Positions 6,867 to 9,596 of a stretch of DNA of 9,596 nt are shown here, piece by piece (position 1 is the stretch's first letter; each line of letters opens with the position of its first letter). Source of the DNA: JAEUMW01 sp039807745 (GTDB taxonomy: Bacteria > Pseudomonadota > Gammaproteobacteria > Burkholderiales > JAEUMW01); NCBI GenBank assembly GCA_039807745.1, contig JBDHRV010000135.1:1-9596 (forward strand), read 5' to 3'. Below the pieces are notes generated by a model, which searched no databases, was not told the DNA's origin, and was given only the letters and a program-made list of their open reading frames with translations. The position numbers were made by a program, and so were the translations under genes.

Positions 6867-7544
6867 TCAGTCGCCGCTGGTGAATCCCAGCAGGTGCATC
6901 AGACTCAGGAAGAGGTTGTAGATCGCCACGTACAGACTCACCGTGGCCATGATGTAGTTCGTCTCACCGCCGTGAATGATGTTGCTGGTCTCGAAGAGGA
7001 TGAGCCCGGCCATCAGGAGGACGAAGACTGCCGACACGGCCAGCGACAGCGCGGGCATCGCGAAGAAGATCGCCGCCAGACCTGCGAGGAAGGCGACCAG
7101 GATGCCGGCGAAGAGAAAGCCTCCCATGAAGCTAAAGTCCTTCCTGCTCACCAGCGCGTAGGCGGACAGCCCCAGGAACGTCGCAGCGGTGCCACCCATC
7201 GCGGTCATCACGATCTGGTGTCCGTTCGGCAACGCCAGGTAGGCGCTCACGATGGGTCCGAGGGTGTATCCCATGAAGCCCGTGAGCGCGAACACGAAGG
7301 CGAGTCCGAGCGCGCGGTCGCGGAAGCGCGAAGTCAGATAGAGCAGCCCGAAGTAGCCGACCAGCGTGACGACGAGCCCCGGATGGGGCAGCTTGAGAGC
7401 CGCCGACGCCCCGGCCACCAAGGCGCTGAAGGCGAGCGTGAGCCCCAGCAGCCAGTAGGTGTTGCGCAGGACCCGGTTGCCCGCCAGCGCCGTCGAAATC
7501 GAGTCCGCGGGCTGGCGCATTACGGTAACGCGTGATGTACTCAT
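6867..7544 (-). CDS. Bax inhibitor-1/YccA-family membrane protein
   Basis: A 225-residue integral membrane protein with seven hydrophobic segments at about residues 29-51, 56-72, 78-103, 110-133, 137-161, 164-186 and 197-221, the topology of the BI-1 (TMBIM) family. Family features are FALTGFMGYTLGPIVSAYL in segment 3, the loop LFETSNIIHGGETNYIMAT between segments 6 and 7, and the C-terminal YVAIYNLFLSLMHLLGF. Bacterial members include YccA, which interacts with the FtsH protease, and YetJ, a pH-sensitive calcium leak channel; which role applies here is not known. An AGGAG Shine-Dalgarno (complement of 7551-7555) lies 6 bases before the ATG at 7544. Only 35 bases separate it from the upstream hibernation-factor gene, so they are probably co-transcribed. 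Confidence 0.92.
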   Translation of the reverse strand: MSTSRVTVMRQPADSISTALAGNRVLRNTYWLLGLTLAFSALVAGASAALKLPHPGLVVTLVGYFGLLYLTSRFRDRALGLAFVFALTGFMGYTLGPIVSAYLALPNGHQIVMTAMGGTAATFLGLSAYALVSRKDFSFMGGFLFAGILVAFLAGLAAIFFAMPALSLAVSAVFVLLMAGLILFETSNIIHGGETNYIMATVSLYVAIYNLFLSLMHLLGFTSGD

Positions 7545-7579
7545 GGAGTCTCCTGTGACGAAAGGCTATGGACGCAGCT

Positions 7580-7933
7580 TCACGCGAACTGGAGGCGCGA
7601 CGCCCGCCGCATGCCGAGCCGGCGCTTCGTCCGTATGCGCTGATTCATGCGGCGGCCCAGCGTGTGCCCAGTGCGCTCCGCGGCGGAGCTGATCACGGTG
7701 TACAGATCGGCGCCAAGATCGCGCACCACCAGTGCCGGAAGTTGCGGCAACCGCACCATCACCCGGCAGAACTTGTCGGCGCCGCCGCGCGGCCCGTTCA
7801 CGTCTCCCACCTGCACCTCCACCCGATCCACCCAGATGCGGAAGGACCGCAGGGCGTATTCGATGCGACGGATGACGTGCTGCCGCAGCCCCTCGGTAAG
7901 GGCGAAACGGCGTGCCTGAATCTCTATCCTCAT
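7580..7933 (-). CDS. Ribosome hibernation promoting factor, HPF/RaiA family, short form
   Basis: A 117-residue protein with one HPF/RaiA domain: MRIEIQARRFALTEGLRQHV at the N-terminus, the conserved DVNGPRGGADKFCRV (45-59) and VVRDLGADLYTVISSAAERT in the last helix. It is a little longer than E. coli HPF (95 residues), with a basic tail (RRMNQRIRTKRRL), and lacks the dimerisation domain of long HPFs. It is expected to bind the decoding region of the 30S subunit and silence ribosomes in stationary phase or stress. The start is fixed by a very strong Shine-Dalgarno (AGAAGGAGGA, complement of 7941-7950) 7 bases upstream. It is first in the minus-strand stress block and divergent from the NhaR-like gene. 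This genus-level variant is probably an additional HPF paralogue, since the usual hpf locus lies near rpoN; that is inference. Confidence 0.88.
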   Translation of the reverse strand: MRIEIQARRFALTEGLRQHVIRRIEYALRSFRIWVDRVEVQVGDVNGPRGGADKFCRVMVRLPQLPALVVRDLGADLYTVISSAAERTGHTLGRRMNQRIRTKRRLGMRRASRLQFA

Positions 7934-7968
7934 GGATGTTTCCTCCTTCTCGTGACGACAACAACCGT

Positions 7969-7997
7969 AATCTACGGAACCCAGGTCATCAGGTAAA
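7969..7997 (-). promoter_or_regulatory. Candidate sigma-70 promoter for the hibernation-factor operon
   Basis: On the minus strand, TTTACC (complement of 7992-7997) and TAGATT (complement of 7969-7974) are spaced exactly 17 bases apart, each matching consensus at 4 of 6 positions. The -10 lies about 35 bases upstream of the ATG. The local sequence is AT-rich compared with the surrounding genes. Confidence 0.35.
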
Positions 7998-8001
7998 GTC
8001 G

Positions 8002-8020
8002 ATTATTTGAGCCCAGTAAT
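8002..8020. promoter_or_regulatory. Candidate LysR-type operator (ATTA-N11-TAAT)
   Basis: ATTATTTGAGCCCAGTAAT has the inverted ends ATTA and TAAT around 11 bases, the T-N11-A layout bound by LysR-type regulators. It lies 32 bases before the NhaR-like start codon and immediately upstream of the candidate -35 for the opposite operon, the place expected for a regulator controlling itself and a divergent target. Chance occurrence in an AT-rich gap cannot be excluded. Confidence 0.4.
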
Positions 8021-8052
8021 TCGTCTTTATCGAGCTATCCCCCAACCTGCGA

Positions 8053-8949
8053 ATGAATCTCAAGCATCTCTTTTACTTCTGGAAAGTCGCTACCAGCGGG
8101 AGCGTGGCGCGCGCGAGCGAGGAGCTCCACCTGACGCCGCAGACCATCAGCGGCCAGATTCAGCTCCTGGAGCAGGACCTCAAGACGGAACTCTTCGCGC
8201 GCAGCGGGCGCCGGCTCGAGTTGACGGAGGCGGGCCGCTTCGCGCTCGGCTACGCGAAGGAGATCTTCTCCTTGAAATCGGAGCTGGAGGCGCTGATCCG
8301 CCTGCACCCGCAAGGGCGGCCATCCGAGTTCCGCGTCGGCGTCTCGGACGCCATGCCCGAATCTCTCGCCTATCGGCTGCTGGAGCCCGCGACGCGCATG
8401 CCCGATCCGGTGCGCATCGTGTGTCCGGAGTGGAAGCTCGACGTTCTTCTCTCGGAACTGGCAGTGCATCGTCTCGATCTCGTCCTCTCGGATTCGCCGA
8501 TCCCGCCGTCGGTCGACGTGCGCGCCTACAATCACCGGCTCGGCGAATCCCCCCTCACGTTCTTTGCGAGCGGTGAACTGGCACAGCGCTGTCGCGGCCC
8601 CTTCCCCGAATGCCTCAACGGCATGCCCATGCTGCTGCCCCGCGAGGACTCGGCGTTGCGCGGCAAGCTCGTGCGGTGGTTGAGCCAGCGGCGGCTGCAT
8701 CCAACCTTCGTGGGCGAATTCGACGGCAACTCGCTCATGGTCGCGTTTGGCGAGGCCGGTGTCGGCGTGTTCGTCGCGCCATCCATCCTCCGTGACGAGA
8801 TGGTAACCCGTCATGGCGCCATCGCCCTCGGCGAGACGCCCGACGTCGTCGCGGAATACTTCGCGATCTCCGTCGAGCGCCGGCTCACTCATCCTTGCGT
8901 TCTGGCGATCACGCAGGCAGCGCGCGAGCGCATCTTCAAGAACGTCTAG
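8053..8949 (+). CDS. nhaR: NhaR-like LysR-family transcriptional regulator
   Basis: A 298-residue LysR-type regulator. Residues 1-60 form the winged HTH; MNLKHLFYFWKVATSGSVAR followed by LHLTPQTISGQIQLLE is characteristic of NhaR, the regulator of the Na+/H+ antiporter gene nhaA in E. coli. Residues ~94-290 form the effector-binding domain (RVGVSDAMPESLAYRLLEPA, LDLVLSDSPIPPSVDVRAYN, GEAGVGVFVAPS). Length is normal for the family. No antiporter gene is next to it; the divergent neighbour is the hibernation factor gene at the head of a stress block, so its local targets may be those genes. No clear Shine-Dalgarno precedes the ATG; the start follows the family N-terminus. Its TAG stop overlaps the stop of the opposing small gene. 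Assignment to NhaR is by recognisable sequence; its sodium response is not shown here. Confidence 0.9.
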   Translation: MNLKHLFYFWKVATSGSVARASEELHLTPQTISGQIQLLEQDLKTELFARSGRRLELTEAGRFALGYAKEIFSLKSELEALIRLHPQGRPSEFRVGVSDAMPESLAYRLLEPATRMPDPVRIVCPEWKLDVLLSELAVHRLDLVLSDSPIPPSVDVRAYNHRLGESPLTFFASGELAQRCRGPFPECLNGMPMLLPREDSALRGKLVRWLSQRRLHPTFVGEFDGNSLMVAFGEAGVGVFVAPSILRDEMVTRHGAIALGETPDVVAEYFAISVERRLTHPCVLAITQAARERIFKNV

Positions 8950-9209
8950 CCACCGCCACGTCGGAAATAAAGATCGAAGCGCTCCAGCGCCGCCGCCATC
9001 TCCGCTTCGACGTAGCCTTCGAAACGAAGTTCGACTTGCGCCGACGGCAGCGTGAGCGAAGCGATGCGCAGCGGCGCCTCTTCCCGGAACAGGACATCGA
9101 GACGGCGCCCGCGCGCCTGGACCGTGATCCGATCGCCGGATACGCCGAAAGCGCCCGCGCCGAGGGCGTCGGGGAGCGTGCGGAAAAACTCGCTGCGGCT
9201 GATGCTCAT
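8946..9209 (-). CDS. Small unrecognised protein downstream of moaD-like gene, C-terminal Gly-Gly-Gly
   Basis: An 87-residue protein from the ATG at 9209, 34 bases after the MoaD-like stop; GTG at 9233 (95 residues) is an alternative, and neither has a good Shine-Dalgarno. The frame stays open further upstream to an ATG at 9281, but that would overlap the MoaD-like gene by 38 bases. I do not recognise a named family. The sequence alternates charged and hydrophobic residues like a beta-rich fold (RITVQARGRRLDVLF, LRIASLTLPSAQVELRF), followed by an acidic/aliphatic helix and the end FDLYFRRGGG. The position suggests a role with the MoaD-like protein in the same Mo/W cofactor or enzyme operon. 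Its stop codon shares the palindrome CTAG with the nhaR stop. No signal peptide, membrane segment or cysteine is visible. It is likely a real gene: it lies in operon order and has a coding-like composition. Confidence 0.65.
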   Translation of the reverse strand: MSISRSEFFRTLPDALGAGAFGVSGDRITVQARGRRLDVLFREEAPLRIASLTLPSAQVELRFEGYVEAEMAAALERFDLYFRRGGG

Positions 9210-9243
9210 GCGGCGAACGACGGAAGCAGTCACCGTCGCCGCT

Positions 9244-9495
9244 TCACCCGCCGGCCACGGGTGGCCAGATGGCGGCGACATCGCCGTCCTGGAGCGTCGT
9301 TGCCGCGTACGCGCCCGGCGGCACGTGGTAGCCGTTCACGAGAACCAGGTGGACGCGTTTGGCCGGTACCGCTTCGAGGTCGATCAGTCCCTGCACCGAG
9401 ATGCCGTCCGCCACCTCGAGTTCGGTCTCATTGGAAGTCGACCCCGCCGGCAGATAGTCGCGCAGCGCCGCGAAGAGCTTGAGTCGGATTTTCAT
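9244..9495 (-). CDS. MoaD/ThiS-family sulfur carrier protein
   Basis: An 83-residue ubiquitin-like beta-grasp protein. It starts MKIRLKLFAALRDYLPAG (the MoaD pattern KLFAxLRD), has a central VHLVLVNGYHVPPGAYA strand-turn and LQDGDVAAIWPPVAGG at the end. The terminal Gly82-Gly83 is the site where MoeB-type enzymes adenylate and sulfurate MoaD before it donates sulfur in molybdopterin synthase. It works in the cytoplasm. Standard MoaD usually sits beside moaE; here no moaE is seen, and instead a small unknown gene follows. MoaD paralogues of this kind are known in operons of tungsten or molybdenum enzymes of the aldehyde:ferredoxin oxidoreductase group. The start overlaps the upstream stop (ATGA) and has GGAAGG (complement of 9502-9507) at a 6-base spacing. 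ThiS is a less likely alternative. Confidence 0.88.
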   Translation of the reverse strand: MKIRLKLFAALRDYLPAGSTSNETELEVADGISVQGLIDLEAVPAKRVHLVLVNGYHVPPGAYAATTLQDGDVAAIWPPVAGG

Positions 9496-9596
9496 GCGGT
9501 GCCTTCCGATCCACTGCGCAGTTGCCCGGAATGCGCGGCAAGCAGCGAAGTCCGGCCCTCAGGGCGGCTCCGGATCAGACTGCGAGCCTTGCCCAC
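9492..9596 (-). CDS. C-terminal end of an unidentified protein, truncated by the window edge
   Basis: The minus strand is open from the window edge to a TGA at 9492-9494, giving the last 34 residues of a protein ending LRSGSEGTA. The other two minus-strand frames here contain stops. The TGA overlaps the ATG of the MoaD-like gene by four bases (ATGA), the usual sign of a coupled upstream gene in the same operon. The tail is Arg/Ser/Gly-rich and carries no recognisable motif, so no function is assigned. By context it may be a subunit or maturation protein of a Mo/W enzyme. Confidence 0.55.
   Translation of the reverse strand: MGKARSLIRSRPEGRTSLLAAHSGQLRSGSEGTA

Noticed and set aside
7568..7996. 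Plus-strand open frame of 142 codons over the hibernation-factor gene
   Set aside because: The minus strand carries a clear HPF domain with an excellent Shine-Dalgarno; the plus-strand frame is a shadow.
9209..9281. Upstream ATG at 9281 as the start of the small gene after moaD
   Set aside because: It would overlap the MoaD-like coding region by 38 bases, and the added residues look unlike a protein N-terminus.

Overview
The window is GC-rich bacterial DNA, densely coding, with short intergenic gaps and several overlapping start/stop codons. Gene content (an NhaR-type LysR regulator, a Bax inhibitor-1 protein, an HPF/RaiA protein, a tandem UspA protein, a MalT-like LuxR regulator and a ModE-like regulator next to a Mop protein) suggests a proteobacterium, most likely a betaproteobacterium. 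That placement is inference from gene types and composition only.

Layout. (1) Positions 1-1270, minus strand: the 5' part of a large MalT-like, LuxR-family regulator gene. It runs off the left edge and carries one apparent single-base frameshift at about 1103. (2) Positions 1271-1415: a divergent intergenic region with a perfect TATAAT box facing the LuxR-type gene. (3) Positions 1416-5796, plus strand: five tightly packed genes. These encode a ModE-type HTH regulator with a periplasmic-binding-like domain, a Mop (molbindin) protein, a class III substrate-binding protein, a FecCD/BtuC-type permease and an ABC ATPase. The last three are joined by stop/start overlaps. The set is best read as a type II (MolABC-like) molybdate or tungstate importer with its own oxyanion sensor and intracellular oxyanion-binding protein. 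(4) Positions 5818-7933, minus strand: a stress block of ribosome hibernation factor (upstream), Bax inhibitor-1-like membrane protein and tandem universal stress protein. (5) Positions 8053-8949, plus strand: an NhaR-like LysR regulator, divergent from the hibernation factor, with a candidate LysR box between them. (6) Positions 8946-9596, minus strand: the end of an operon. It holds the C-terminus of an unidentified protein, a MoaD-like protein ending in Gly-Gly, and a small unrecognised protein that also ends in glycines.

The two ends of the plus-strand/minus-strand arrangement share a theme. The importer at 2.6-5.8 kb would bring in molybdate or tungstate, and the MoaD-like protein at 9.2-9.5 kb would serve the sulfur-transfer step of the pyranopterin cofactor that binds that metal. 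A Mo/W enzyme, for example of the aldehyde:ferredoxin oxidoreductase type, could therefore lie just beyond the right edge. That is an inference, since no such catalytic subunit is visible here. No RNA genes, insertion sequences, CRISPR arrays or attachment sites were found. No intergenic stretch exceeds about 155 bases.
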